Source: Aquabacterium sp. NJ1
GTDB lineage: Bacteria; Pseudomonadota; Gammaproteobacteria; Burkholderiales; Burkholderiaceae_C
DNA: 64,000 nucleotides
Reading direction: 5' to 3'
Assembly: GCF_000768065.1 (NCBI RefSeq)
Contig: NZ_JRKM01000001.1
Location: 2,951,001-3,015,000, forward strand
Positions 1-8,316 of this stretch are shown in pieces. How positions within the stretch are numbered: position 1 is the first letter of the stretch; each line of letters opens with the position of its first letter. The position numbers and the translations under genes are program-made. Below the pieces are notes generated by a model, which did not search any database, had not been told where the DNA came from, and saw nothing but the letters and a program-made list of their open reading frames with translations.

Positions 1-2712
1 CGCATCAACGGCAAGGGCGAAGGCATGGTCTTCTCCGATATCCCCGAGCTGCAACGCGCGCTGGATAACGGTGTGGTCGAGATCACTGCCCGCATCAACA
101 TCCGTCTGACCGAGTACACCAAGAACAAGGACACGGGCGAGTTCGTCCCCGAGACCAAGCTGGTGGAAACGACCGTCGGTCGTGCGCTGCTGTCCGAGAT
201 CCTGCCCAAGGGCCTGCCTTTTGCGAACATCAACAAGGCGCTCAAGAAGAAGGAAATCTCCCGCCTCATCAATACTTCGTTCCGCAAGTGCGGTCTGAAG
301 GAAACGGTGGTGCTGGCTGACAAGCTGCTGCAAAACGGCTTCCGTCTGGCGACCCGCGCTGGCATCTCCATCGGCATCGACGACATGCTCGTGCCGAAGG
401 AAAAGTACGGCCTGATCGAGCGCGCCGAAAAGGAAGTCAAGGAAATCGAACAGCAGTACGTCTCCGGTCTGGTGACGGCTGGCGAGCGATACAACAAGGT
501 GGTGGACATCTGGGGCAAGACCGGCGACGAAGTCGGCAAGGTCATGATGTCGCAGCTGTCCAAGCAAAAGACCATCGACCGCAACGGCGTGGAAGTCGAT
601 CAGGAATCGTTCAACTCGATTTACATGATGGCTGACTCCGGTGCCCGTGGTTCTGCCGCTCAGATCCGCCAGCTGGCCGGTATGCGGGGCCTGATGGCCA
701 AGCCTGACGGCTCCATCATCGAGACCCCCATCACGGCTAACTTCCGTGAAGGTCTGAACGTGTTGCAGTACTTCATCTCGACCCACGGCGCCCGTAAGGG
801 TCTGGCCGACACGGCGTTGAAGACCGCGAACTCCGGTTACCTGACCCGTCGTCTGGTGGACGTGACGCAGGACTTGGTTGTGACCGAGGAAGATTGCGGC
901 ACCGACCAGGGTATCGCCACGCGCGCCCTGGTTGAAGGCGGTGAAGTCATCGAATCGCTGCGCGACCGTATCCTGGGCCGCGTGCCCGCGATCGACGTGC
1001 TGCACCCCGAGACCCAACAGGTCGTCATCACCGCCGGCACCATGCTGGACGAAGACGCCCTGGACATCCTCGAAGCCGCTGGCGTCGACGAAGTCAAGGT
1101 CCGCACGCCGCTGACTTGCGCCACACGCTTCGGCCTGTGCGCCAAGTGCTACGGCCGCGACCTGGGCCGCGGTGGCCTGGTGAACTCCGGTGAAGCTGTC
1201 GGCGTGATCGCTGCGCAGTCCATCGGTGAACCCGGCACGCAGTTGACGATGCGTACCTTCCACATCGGTGGTGCCGCTTCGCGTGCCGCCATCGCTTCGA
1301 GCGTGGAAGCCAAGTCGGACGGCATCATCGGCTTCAATGCCACGATGCGTTACGTCACGAACGGCAAGGGCGATCTGGTGGTGATTTCGCGTTCCGGCGA
1401 AATCATCATCGCCGACCAGCACGGCCGTGAGCGTGAGCGCCACAAGGTGCCGTATGGCGCGCAGCTCAACGTCAAGGCCGACCAGACCGTCAAGGCTGGC
1501 CTGATCCTGGCAACCTGGGATCCGCTGACCCGTCCGATCATCACCGAGTTCGCCGGTAAGGCCAAGTTCGAGAACGTCGAAGAAGGCGTGACCGTGGCCA
1601 AGCAGGTGGACGAAGTGACCGGTCTGTCGACCCTGGTCGTGATCGACCCCAAGCGCCGTGGCGCTGCCAAGGTCATCCGTCCTCAGGTCAAGCTGCTCGA
1701 CGCCTCTGGCGCCGAAGTGAAGATCCCCGGTACCGACCACGCCGTGACCATCGGCTTCCAGGTTGGCGCGCTGATTCAGGTGCGCGACGGCCAGGATCTG
1801 TCGCCTGGTGAAGTGCTGGCCCGTATCCCAATCGAAGGTCAGAAGACCCGCGACATTACCGGCGGTCTGCCGCGTGTGGCCGAGCTGTTCGAAGCCCGTT
1901 CGCCCAAGGACAAGGGTTCGCTGGCCGAGATCACGGGTACCGTGTCCTTCGGTAAGGAAACCAAGGGCAAGGTTCGCTTGCAGATCACCGACCCCGAAGG
2001 CAAGGTCTGGGAAGACCTGGTTCCGAAGGAAAAGAACATCCTGGTGCACGAAGGCCAGGTGGTCAACAAGGGCGAATCCATCGTCGACGGCCCGGCCGAT
2101 CCGCAGGACATCCTGCGTCTGCTGGGTATCGAAGAGCTGGCCCGCTACATCGTCGACGAAGTGCAGGACGTCTACCGTTTGCAAGGCGTGAAGATCAACG
2201 ACAAGCACATCCAGGTGATCGTTCGCCAGATGCTGCGTCGTGTTCAGATCACCAATGCCGGTGACACCAACTACATCGTTGGCGAACAGGTGGAACGTTC
2301 GGAACTGCTGGACACCAACGACCGCATGCGCGCCGAGGGCAAGATGATCGCCACGCACAGCGATGTGCTGCTGGGTATCACCAAGGCTTCGCTGTCGACC
2401 GACTCCTTCATCTCGGCCGCTTCCTTCCAGGAAACGACCCGCGTGCTGACCGAGGCTGCCATCATGGGCAAGCGCGACGAGCTGCGCGGCCTGAAGGAAA
2501 ACGTCATCGTGGGTCGCCTGATCCCCGCTGGTACCGGCATGGCCTTCCACCAGGCTCGCAAGGCCAAGGAAGAGATGGACGACAGCGAACGCCGCGCCAT
2601 CGCCATGCAGGAAGCCCAGGAGCGCGCTGCGCTCGAACTGGCTGCCCTGGATGGTGACGACGATGGTGCCGATGCCGCCGCACCCGCTGAAGGTGGTGCC
2701 GCTGCCGAGTAA
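1..2712 (+). CDS. rpoC: DNA-directed RNA polymerase subunit beta' (5' end outside window)
   Basis: This is the C-terminal part (903 codons plus stop) of the largest catalytic subunit of RNA polymerase. The frame is open from base 1, so the gene starts upstream, and the Mg-binding active-site loop is not in the window. The fragment opens with GKGEGMVF, matching the segment just after that loop in E. coli. The trigger-loop/bridge-helix stretches are near-identical to the E. coli subunit ([39 protein letters not shown]). The zinc-site cysteines are present (EEDCGTDQG, then [16 protein letters not shown]). The tail is acidic and Ala-rich. It is transcribed into the terminator at 2749-2785. Identity is certain. 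Confidence 0.99.
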   Translation, partial: RINGKGEGMVFSDIPELQRALDNGVVEITARINIRLTEYTKNKDTGEFVPETKLVETTVGRALLSEILPKGLPFANINKALKKKEISRLINTSFRKCGLKETVVLADKLLQNGFRLATRAGISIGIDDMLVPKEKYGLIERAEKEVKEIEQQYVSGLVTAGERYNKVVDIWGKTGDEVGKVMMSQLSKQKTIDRNGVEVDQESFNSIYMMADSGARGSAAQIRQLAGMRGLMAKPDGSIIETPITANFREGLNVLQYFISTHGARKGLADTALKTANSGYLTRRLVDVTQDLVVTEEDCGTDQGIATRALVEGGEVIESLRDRILGRVPAIDVLHPETQQVVITAGTMLDEDALDILEAAGVDEVKVRTPLTCATRFGLCAKCYGRDLGRGGLVNSGEAVGVIAAQSIGEPGTQLTMRTFHIGGAASRAAIASSVEAKSDGIIGFNATMRYVTNGKGDLVVISRSGEIIIADQHGRERERHKVPYGAQLNVKADQTVKAGLILATWDPLTRPIITEFAGKAKFENVEEGVTVAKQVDEVTGLSTLVVIDPKRRGAAKVIRPQVKLLDASGAEVKIPGTDHAVTIGFQVGALIQVRDGQDLSPGEVLARIPIEGQKTRDITGGLPRVAELFEARSPKDKGSLAEITGTVSFGKETKGKVRLQITDPEGKVWEDLVPKEKNILVHEGQVVNKGESIVDGPADPQDILRLLGIEELARYIVDEVQDVYRLQGVKINDKHIQVIVRQMLRRVQITNAGDTNYIVGEQVERSELLDTNDRMRAEGKMIATHSDVLLGITKASLSTDSFISAASFQETTRVLTEAAIMGKRDELRGLKENVIVGRLIPAGTGMAFHQARKAKEEMDDSERRAIAMQEAQERAALELAALDGDDDGADAAAPAEGGAAAE

Positions 2713-2748
2713 TCGCCAGTTGTTCTGACCGCTTTTCAAGCGATCGCC

Positions 2749-2785
2749 AAGCGCCAGGCCCGAAAGGGTGCTGGCGCTTTTTCTT
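2749..2785 (+). terminator. Intrinsic terminator after rpoC
   Basis: The stem pairs AAGCGCCAG (2749-2757) with CTGGCGCTT (2771-2779), closed by a short GC region and a GAAA loop, and runs into a T-rich tract. It lies 37 bases after the rpoC stop and should end the rpoBC transcript. Confidence 0.88.
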
Positions 2786-2941
2786 TGTTCGGGCGTGAGC
2801 CGTGCAATTCGTCACGCTCATCAAAGCTGGTTGCACGCGCTGTTCACAAGCGGCTGGAAAGAGCCGGTTTTTCTGCCCATGAAGCCAGGGTGGCCTCTCA
2901 TATCTTTCGACGCATCCCATTCATCACAGGTGTGTCGCTTC

Positions 2942-3622
2942 ATGAGCTCTCTTGCCCATAACTTCGAGGTTTGTATCGCCAGCACGGAGGCCGAACTGAC
3001 GCAGGCCTGTATCGTGCGCAAGGTGGCTTATGGCCACCATCTCGGCGACGAAGCGGTGGCGGGGTTCTCGTCCGTCGAAGCGCTGGACCGCACACCCGGT
3101 ACGGTGGTGCTGCTGTGCCGCGACAAGCTGACGGGTGAGGCGGTCGGCACGGCGCGCATCAATGTGGGCCATGAAGCCCATGCCCTGCTCATTGAGCGCC
3201 ATGTGATCCTGCCTCGCCAGATCACCTCACGGCTGCGTGCCGAGGTGACGCGCCTGGCGGTGCTGCCCGGCGCCCATGGCCTGGTCAAACTGTGCCTGAT
3301 GAAGGCGGTGTACCACTACTGCCTGGCCAAGGGCATCGACTGGCTGGTCATCGCCGCCCGCAACGATGCGCTGGGCCGCGCCTACCGGGGCCTGGGCTTC
3401 AAGGACTTTCTGGCACCCGGGCAGATGATGCCCCTGGCTTATGCGGGCAACCTGCCGCACTACATCTTCACGATGGATGTGCAAGGTGCCGAGCCCGCCT
3501 GGCGCCAGTCAGGTCACCGCCTGCTGGGTTTCATGATGGACCTGTCGCTGCGGGACATGCCCGACTTCGGCCTCAAGCCTCAGCCTGCTGTGGCTTCGCC
3601 GTCGCGGGCTTTGGTGGCTTGA
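2942..3622 (+). CDS. FeeM-like GNAT-fold N-acyltransferase
   Basis: This 226-residue protein resembles the N-acyl amino acid synthase (FeeM)/autoinducer-synthase branch of the GNAT fold, enzymes that transfer an acyl chain from acyl-ACP or acyl-CoA to an amino acid or amine. Seen: an N-terminal segment with IVRKVAYG, a central strand with VGTARINVG, the motif EVTRLAVLPG where such synthases carry their acceptor/acyl-site strand, and a late GNAT segment with ARNDALGRAYRGLGF. The ATG at 2942 is preferred over upstream in-frame starts because similarity begins about there; no strong ribosome site decides it. It stands alone after the rpoC terminator, and its 3' end overlaps the convergent kinase gene by 50 bases. 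The substrate is unknown. Confidence 0.72.
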   Translation: MSSLAHNFEVCIASTEAELTQACIVRKVAYGHHLGDEAVAGFSSVEALDRTPGTVVLLCRDKLTGEAVGTARINVGHEAHALLIERHVILPRQITSRLRAEVTRLAVLPGAHGLVKLCLMKAVYHYCLAKGIDWLVIAARNDALGRAYRGLGFKDFLAPGQMMPLAYAGNLPHYIFTMDVQGAEPAWRQSGHRLLGFMMDLSLRDMPDFGLKPQPAVASPSRALVA

Positions 3623-5393
3623 CGCCGGGACCGCTCCAGCGCGCAATGGTCGCGGACAACTCTTCGAGCGTGCAGGGCTTGGGCAGGAAGTCGTCCATGC
3701 CGGCATCCAGGCAGTCCTGGCGTTCGGAATCGGTGGCCGTGGCGGTCAGGGCCACGATGGGCACCCGCGGCAGCCCTAGCGCCCGCTCTTGCTCGCGGAT
3801 CATGCGCGAAGCCTGGTAACCGCTCATCACCGGCATCTGGCAGTCCATGAGGATGAGGTCGGGACGATGCTCGCCGGCAAGGGCTTGATGCAGGGCCTCG
3901 GCGCCATCCTTGGCCCGGACCGCCTGCATGCCCAGGATCTCCAGAAAGTTCATGGCCACCAGGGCGCTGACGTCGTTGTCTTCGGCCAGCAGGGCCTTGC
4001 AAGGGGTGGGGGCGCTGGGCTGTGCGGCAGGCGATGCCGCTGGATGAGGGCCTGCCGCCGTGGCCTGTGGCAGCCTGGCCGTGAAGGTCAAGGTGCTGCC
4101 TTCTCCGGGCACGCTGCGCGCGACCACATCGCCGCCCATGGCGCGGGCGATGTCGCGGGCAATGGTCAGGCCCAGGCCGGCGCCTTCGGTGTTGCCATTG
4201 CTCGCCTCTGATTGCTGGAAGGCCTCGAAGATCCGGCTCAGATCGGCGGGAGGAATGCCCGGGCCGGTGTCGCGCACCTCAGCTTGCACCATGCCCGTGG
4301 CCTCGTCGCGGCTGATGCTCAGGGTCACGCCACCGTGCCGTGTGAACTTGACGGCATTGCCCAGCAGGTTGTGCAGGACCTGCCGGAATCGCCCGGGGTC
4401 CACCAGCACCCAGCAGGGCTTGGGCAAGTCATCCTGCAGTTGAAAGCTGAGCCCCTTTTCTTCGCAGCGCACCGTGTAGACACCGGCGATCTGCTCGATC
4501 TGTGCCGCCAGATCGTTGCGCTCGCTGCGGATCAGGAACTGGCCTGATTCGATGCGGGAGATGTCCAGCAAGTCGTTGATCAGGTTGAGCAGGTGGGCAC
4601 CCGAGGTCTCGATCAGCTCGACGCGGCGGCTCAGTGCGGGTTCCGGCACGGCATCGCGCAAGAGCCTGGCCACCCCCAGGATGCCGTGCAGCGGGGTGCG
4701 CAGCTCGTGGCTGATGTTGGCCAGGAACTGCGTGCGAACCGCGCTCTGGCGCATCGCCACCTTCAGGGCTTCGGCCTTGTCCTGGGCCAGCGCCTCGGCT
4801 TGAAGCCGCAGCTGGATGCCTTCCTGGATCCGCTTTTCGGTGCGTGCGGCCGTGGCCATCTGCAGTACCAGCAACAGCAGCAAGCCGATGCCACCGAGCT
4901 CGCCGTAGATCTCGCCCCGCATGAACAGCCCCAGCGCGGCCGGCGCCATGATCGGCGCGGCGTAACCCATGGTGAAGCGGGCGCTGACCTGCAGCCCGAA
5001 GGTCGCCACGCAGGAGATGCAGGCCAGCACGGCCGCAAAAAAGGAGGCCATGGGCCAGGGCGCCATGTTGATCACGTAAAAGCCGGCCACACCCCAGACG
5101 GCGCCGTCGGCGATCAAGGCGACCAGGGTGCCGGTGGCCCAGGCGGGCGGGTGGGTCGCGCGGCGGGCATACAGCCAGCCCTGGACGAAGCGAAAGCCCG
5201 AGATCGCCAGCTTCAGGGCCAGCCAGGCATCCACCATTGTCTTGGGCGCGACGACACCACGCAGGGCCACGGCCAGCGCCACCGCAAATGCAGTGGCCAC
5301 AACCATGCCAAGCCGAGCATGGGTCCAGACCATGTCCAGCTGTTCATCGCTGATCTTGTGTCGATACCAGTCCGGGCGTGGTGATGGGCGCAT
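3573..5393 (-). CDS. Hybrid sensor histidine kinase/response regulator
   Basis: This 606-residue membrane-bound hybrid kinase has about six or seven hydrophobic segments within residues 25-185 and no large periplasmic loop, so it probably senses membrane or cytoplasmic signals. A coiled linker (185-220) leads to HisKA with phospho-acceptor His229 in NISHELRTPLHG, then HATPase (N-box near 342-347, G1 DTGPGIP near 376-381, G2 GAGLGL near 405-410). A Pro/Ala-rich linker precedes a receiver domain starting near 467, with phospho-acceptor Asp517 in LILMDCQMP and the signature Lys in LPKP. No output domain or dedicated partner lies next to it, so its target is probably a histidine phosphotransfer protein elsewhere. 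Its last 50 bases overlap the convergent acyltransferase gene. Confidence 0.93.
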   Translation of the reverse strand: MRPSPRPDWYRHKISDEQLDMVWTHARLGMVVATAFAVALAVALRGVVAPKTMVDAWLALKLAISGFRFVQGWLYARRATHPPAWATGTLVALIADGAVWGVAGFYVINMAPWPMASFFAAVLACISCVATFGLQVSARFTMGYAAPIMAPAALGLFMRGEIYGELGGIGLLLLLVLQMATAARTEKRIQEGIQLRLQAEALAQDKAEALKVAMRQSAVRTQFLANISHELRTPLHGILGVARLLRDAVPEPALSRRVELIETSGAHLLNLINDLLDISRIESGQFLIRSERNDLAAQIEQIAGVYTVRCEEKGLSFQLQDDLPKPCWVLVDPGRFRQVLHNLLGNAVKFTRHGGVTLSISRDEATGMVQAEVRDTGPGIPPADLSRIFEAFQQSEASNGNTEGAGLGLTIARDIARAMGGDVVARSVPGEGSTLTFTARLPQATAAGPHPAASPAAQPSAPTPCKALLAEDNDVSALVAMNFLEILGMQAVRAKDGAEALHQALAGEHRPDLILMDCQMPVMSGYQASRMIREQERALGLPRVPIVALTATATDSERQDCLDAGMDDFLPKPCTLEELSATIARWSGPGVKPPKPATAKPQQAEA

Positions 5394-5532
5394 TGCCGTT
5401 CCCGCAAGGAGCGCAACTTCCGCCTTGTCGTCCCTAGTTAGTCACCGCAACACTTTGCGCCAAAAACGGCGCAAGGTCCAGTGCCGTTCCTGTCGCGCTT
5501 TGGCGTCAGAAAATGGCAGCCGGGTCGCCACC

Positions 5533-6061
5533 TCACTGCCAGCCCGGCATCACAGGCAGGTCGGTCGGGCCGATGTCGGCGCCCAGCTGGGTGAGCAGGG
5601 TCGTGATCTGGCCTCGGTGGTGCGTCTGGTGGTTGAACAGGTGCATCACGGCGACCACGTAGGGCATGGTGATCTGCTTCTGGTAGCTCACGCTGAAGAA
5701 GCTCAGCAGCCGGGACGGCGTCTCGGCCTGCAGGCCCTCTGCCCAGTCCATCAGGCGCTGGTCCATGGCCTGGCCGGTCGGCGCGCAAGGCGGTGAACTC
5801 ACTGTGCAGCTCCTGATCCGGGGATGTCATCGTGACGGCCTGGCCGTGCAGGCGCTGCATCCAGGCCTCATCGGTCAGCAGCAGGTGGTTGAGCGTGCCG
5901 TGGATGGAGCGGAAAAAGGCGCCTCGATCGGCCTTGCGCTGCTCGTCCGCCAGCGAGTCGGCCGCAGCGTACAGCTTCTCGTTCATCCAGCGGTTGTAGC
6001 GTGCCATGGTGGTGGCGTAGTCACGCAAGTCCCACGGTGCGGGTGGCGGGTGCTCGTTCAT
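5533..6061 (-). pseudogene. DinB-family protein gene with a +1 frameshift
   Basis: The N-terminal part (ATG at 6061, preceded by an excellent AAAGGAGG site) reads as a DinB/YfiT-like four-helix protein (ARYNRWMNEKLY, then SIHGTLNHLLLTDEAWMQRL) as far as ELHSEFTALRADR. The rest of the family pattern (QAMDQRLMDWAEGL, then MHLFNHQTHHRGQITTLL with the metal-ligand histidines) continues in another frame down to a stop at 5533. The break is near 5770-5776, where removing one C from the minus-strand run CGGCCAGG restores a single frame. The 529-base span is one base over 176 codons, as expected for a single insertion. It may be a recent lesion or a sequencing error. DinB proteins are metal-dependent, often thiol-transferase-like enzymes. 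Confidence 0.85.
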
Positions 6062-6211
6062 GCAGGCCTCCTTTGTTGGCGACATGGTGCAAGCAAGGCT
6101 AAACCTTGTGGAATGCTCGGGCTTTGTCACGGGGTATGGCCTGGCGCTGACTAGAGTGTGGCGTGCGGGCGCCATGGGCGGTGCCCGCCCCTGATCAAAA
6201 GAGGTGAGCAG

Positions 6212-7027
6212 ATGGACATGCACGCGATACAGCTGTTTCTCAGCACCACGGTGACGGAGCTGGCCATCAAGGTGGTGGCCGCCATCCTGTTCTGGGTCAT
6301 CGGGCGATGGTTGATCAGCAAGGTGATCGCCATCATGTCGATGACGATGAGCCGCAACCATGTGGACCCGACGCTGACCAAGTACCTGGGCTCCATCGTG
6401 GCCGTGGCCCTCAACATCGCCTTGGTGCTGGGCATCCTGGGCTACTTCGGCATCCAGACCACCTCGTTTGCGGCCATGCTGGCCGGCGCGGGGGTGGCCA
6501 TTGGCGCGGCCTGGAGCGGCTTGCTGGGCAACTTCGCGGCGGGCGCCTTCATGCTGGTGCTGCGCCCCTTCAAGGTGGGGGATTTCGTGTCCATCGGGGG
6601 CGTGGTCGGCACGGTGCACGAACTGGGTTTGTTCGGCACCACCATCGTCACGCCGGACAACGTGCTCACCGTGGTGGGCAACGGCAAGATCTTTGGCGAG
6701 ACCATCCAGAACTTTGATGCGCTGCCCGTGCGCCGGGTGGACCGCATCGCCCAGCTGGCCAATGGCGTGGACCCGCTGGACGCGATCGCGCGCCTGCAGG
6801 CCGCCGTGGCCCAGATCCCCAACGTGGCGCAGTCCCCCGCACCCGAGATCAACCTGCTGGACATGAAGCTGGAAGGCCCGCAGATTGCGGTGCGCCCCTA
6901 CACGGCCAACGCCAACTACTGGCAGGTGTACTTCGCCACCAACGAGGCCATCGTCAAGGTCTGCGCCGAAGCCGGCTGGCCGGCACCGGCCCTGACGCAG
7001 ATCCACAAGGTGCAGCAGGCGGCCTGA
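6212..7027 (+). CDS. Small-conductance mechanosensitive channel (MscS family)
   Basis: This 271-residue inner-membrane channel of the MscS type opens under membrane tension to release solutes during hypo-osmotic shock. Seen: three hydrophobic helices in the first ~105 residues, the last being the Gly/Ala-rich pore helix (AAMLAGAGVAIGAAWSGLLG) followed by NFAAGAFMLVLRPFKVGDFV, the classic entry to the beta domain, then a C-terminal alpha/beta domain. The length matches minimal MscS (E. coli 286). The ATG at 6212 follows GAGGTGAG at good spacing; the longer in-frame start at 6158 lacks one. It is divergent from the DinB gene. Confidence 0.93.
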   Translation: MDMHAIQLFLSTTVTELAIKVVAAILFWVIGRWLISKVIAIMSMTMSRNHVDPTLTKYLGSIVAVALNIALVLGILGYFGIQTTSFAAMLAGAGVAIGAAWSGLLGNFAAGAFMLVLRPFKVGDFVSIGGVVGTVHELGLFGTTIVTPDNVLTVVGNGKIFGETIQNFDALPVRRVDRIAQLANGVDPLDAIARLQAAVAQIPNVAQSPAPEINLLDMKLEGPQIAVRPYTANANYWQVYFATNEAIVKVCAEAGWPAPALTQIHKVQQAA

Positions 7028-7049
7028 TGCGTCAGGGGCATTCGAGGTT

Positions 7050-7766
7050 TCAGGGCTTGGCCGGCAGGTAGAACTCGCTGGCCAGCAGCTTGCTGCCCTT
7101 GCGTGTGCCGCCATCCAGCGCATGCAGGCGCACCGGCACGATGGCGCCTGCCGCCAGGATGCCCGTGCTGCCCAGTGCCTCATAACCGGCCTGAATCTGC
7201 TTGTCGCTGGCGCCAGTCAGGCTCAAGTCCAGATCGGGGTTGAGCACCGGCGCGATCACATTGAGCTTGGTGGCCGCCAGCGAAGGGCAGGGGGCCGTGA
7301 TGCACACGATGCCCGTGCTCTTGACGCCGTAGAAGCTGCCCAAAGGCTTGTTGCGCAGGCCCTGGCCTTGCCAGGCCTCGGTGATGGTCAGCTGATCGGC
7401 CGTGTAGAAGCCTGCCGGTGCGGGCTCCAGCAGGCCGCGGACCAGTGCGTGGCCTTGCGCGAACTCGGCGTCAAACGCGGCGCGCTGTTCACTTGTCCAG
7501 CCCAGTGCATTGGCGTTCAGTTGCACAGCATGACACTCTCTTTGCATGCTGCCATCCGCGCAGCGTGTCTGGGCCTGATTGACGGCCTTCACGAAGTAGC
7601 CGCCGCACATCGGGTAGGCGCACTTGCGGGTGTCCACGCGTGTGACGATCAGGTAAGCATCGCGGGTCTGCAGCGTGGGCGTGGTGGCGTCTTGTGCGGT
7701 GGCGAATAGGGGGCTGCCAAGCAGCATCAGCGCGCTGCATGCGCTCAAGGTCAGTCGTTTGATCAT
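7050..7766 (-). CDS. Secreted DUF6748-type protein of unknown function
   Basis: This 238-residue protein has a clear Sec signal peptide (basic MIKRLT, hydrophobic core, cleavage near FATAQ), so it is probably periplasmic or secreted. The mature part begins with an aromatic strand and the cysteine motif TRKCAYPMCGGYFV, followed by paired cysteines (TRCADGSMQRECHAV) and another Cys pair (VCITAPCPS), suggesting a disulfide-stabilised beta-rich domain. This pattern fits my recollection of DUF6748; no search was run. The ATG at 7766 is chosen over two upstream in-frame starts because GGAGG lies eight bases before it and the signal peptide starts there. The gene converges on the MscS gene across a 22-base gap. 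Confidence 0.7.
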   Translation of the reverse strand: MIKRLTLSACSALMLLGSPLFATAQDATTPTLQTRDAYLIVTRVDTRKCAYPMCGGYFVKAVNQAQTRCADGSMQRECHAVQLNANALGWTSEQRAAFDAEFAQGHALVRGLLEPAPAGFYTADQLTITEAWQGQGLRNKPLGSFYGVKSTGIVCITAPCPSLAATKLNVIAPVLNPDLDLSLTGASDKQIQAGYEALGSTGILAAGAIVPVRLHALDGGTRKGSKLLASEFYLPAKP

Positions 7767-7935
7767 GATGAGGGCCTCCATGGCGTGGGTTGTGCCGCGC
7801 AATATAGGCGCCTGCCATGTGAATGGCATCAGGGTCTGGCCACCAGCAGAGGCAAGAGGTATTGCAGCTTGTAAACGGCACGCTGAATGCCCCGCTGGCT
7901 ACGCTGCAAGCGGCAGCAAGCCGTCCCAGTGCCGC

Positions 7936-8268
7936 TCAGCGTCGCTCGCTGTCTTCGGGCGTGGGCAAGCCAGGATGCGGCCAGCCCAGCAGTTCGGCCA
8001 GGCGCGTCACCACCCACACGGCTTCGGCCTCCTGCACCGCGCCATCGGGCGACAACAGGCCCTTGAGGCAGCGATCCAGCACCTCCTGCTCGTCCACACC
8101 GATCTCGACATGGATGCTGCGGCAGTGTTCGGTCAGGTGCTGGGCCAGGTCCTCGCACACCTCGTAGCGGTCGCGCAGTTCGCACAAGGGGATCGTCAAC
8201 CGCTTGCGTGCATCGCTGTGCAAGGCGATGAACGAAGGTGGGATCTCGATTTGGTATTCATCCGACAT
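7936..8268 (-). CDS. Small conserved protein divergent from SNF2 helicase
   Basis: This 110-residue soluble protein has no signal peptide. It begins MSDEYQIEIPPSFIALH and contains a helical segment RYEVCEDLAQHLTEH and a C-terminal AVWVVTRLAELLGWP. I recognise this pattern from small Burkholderiales proteins usually annotated as hypothetical or loosely as chaperone-related, encoded next to a SNF2-type helicase. Only 48 bases separate its start from the helicase start on the opposite strand, so the two share a promoter region and may be functionally linked. Function is unknown. A much longer open frame continues upstream on this strand, but it is the antisense shadow of the helicase gene. Confidence 0.7.
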   Translation of the reverse strand: MSDEYQIEIPPSFIALHSDARKRLTIPLCELRDRYEVCEDLAQHLTEHCRSIHVEIGVDEQEVLDRCLKGLLSPDGAVQEAEAVWVVTRLAELLGWPHPGLPTPEDSERR

Positions 8269-8316
8269 GCTGGCTTTGTACCTCAAGCCACCCCCGCGGC
8301 GTTGGACAATCTCGCC

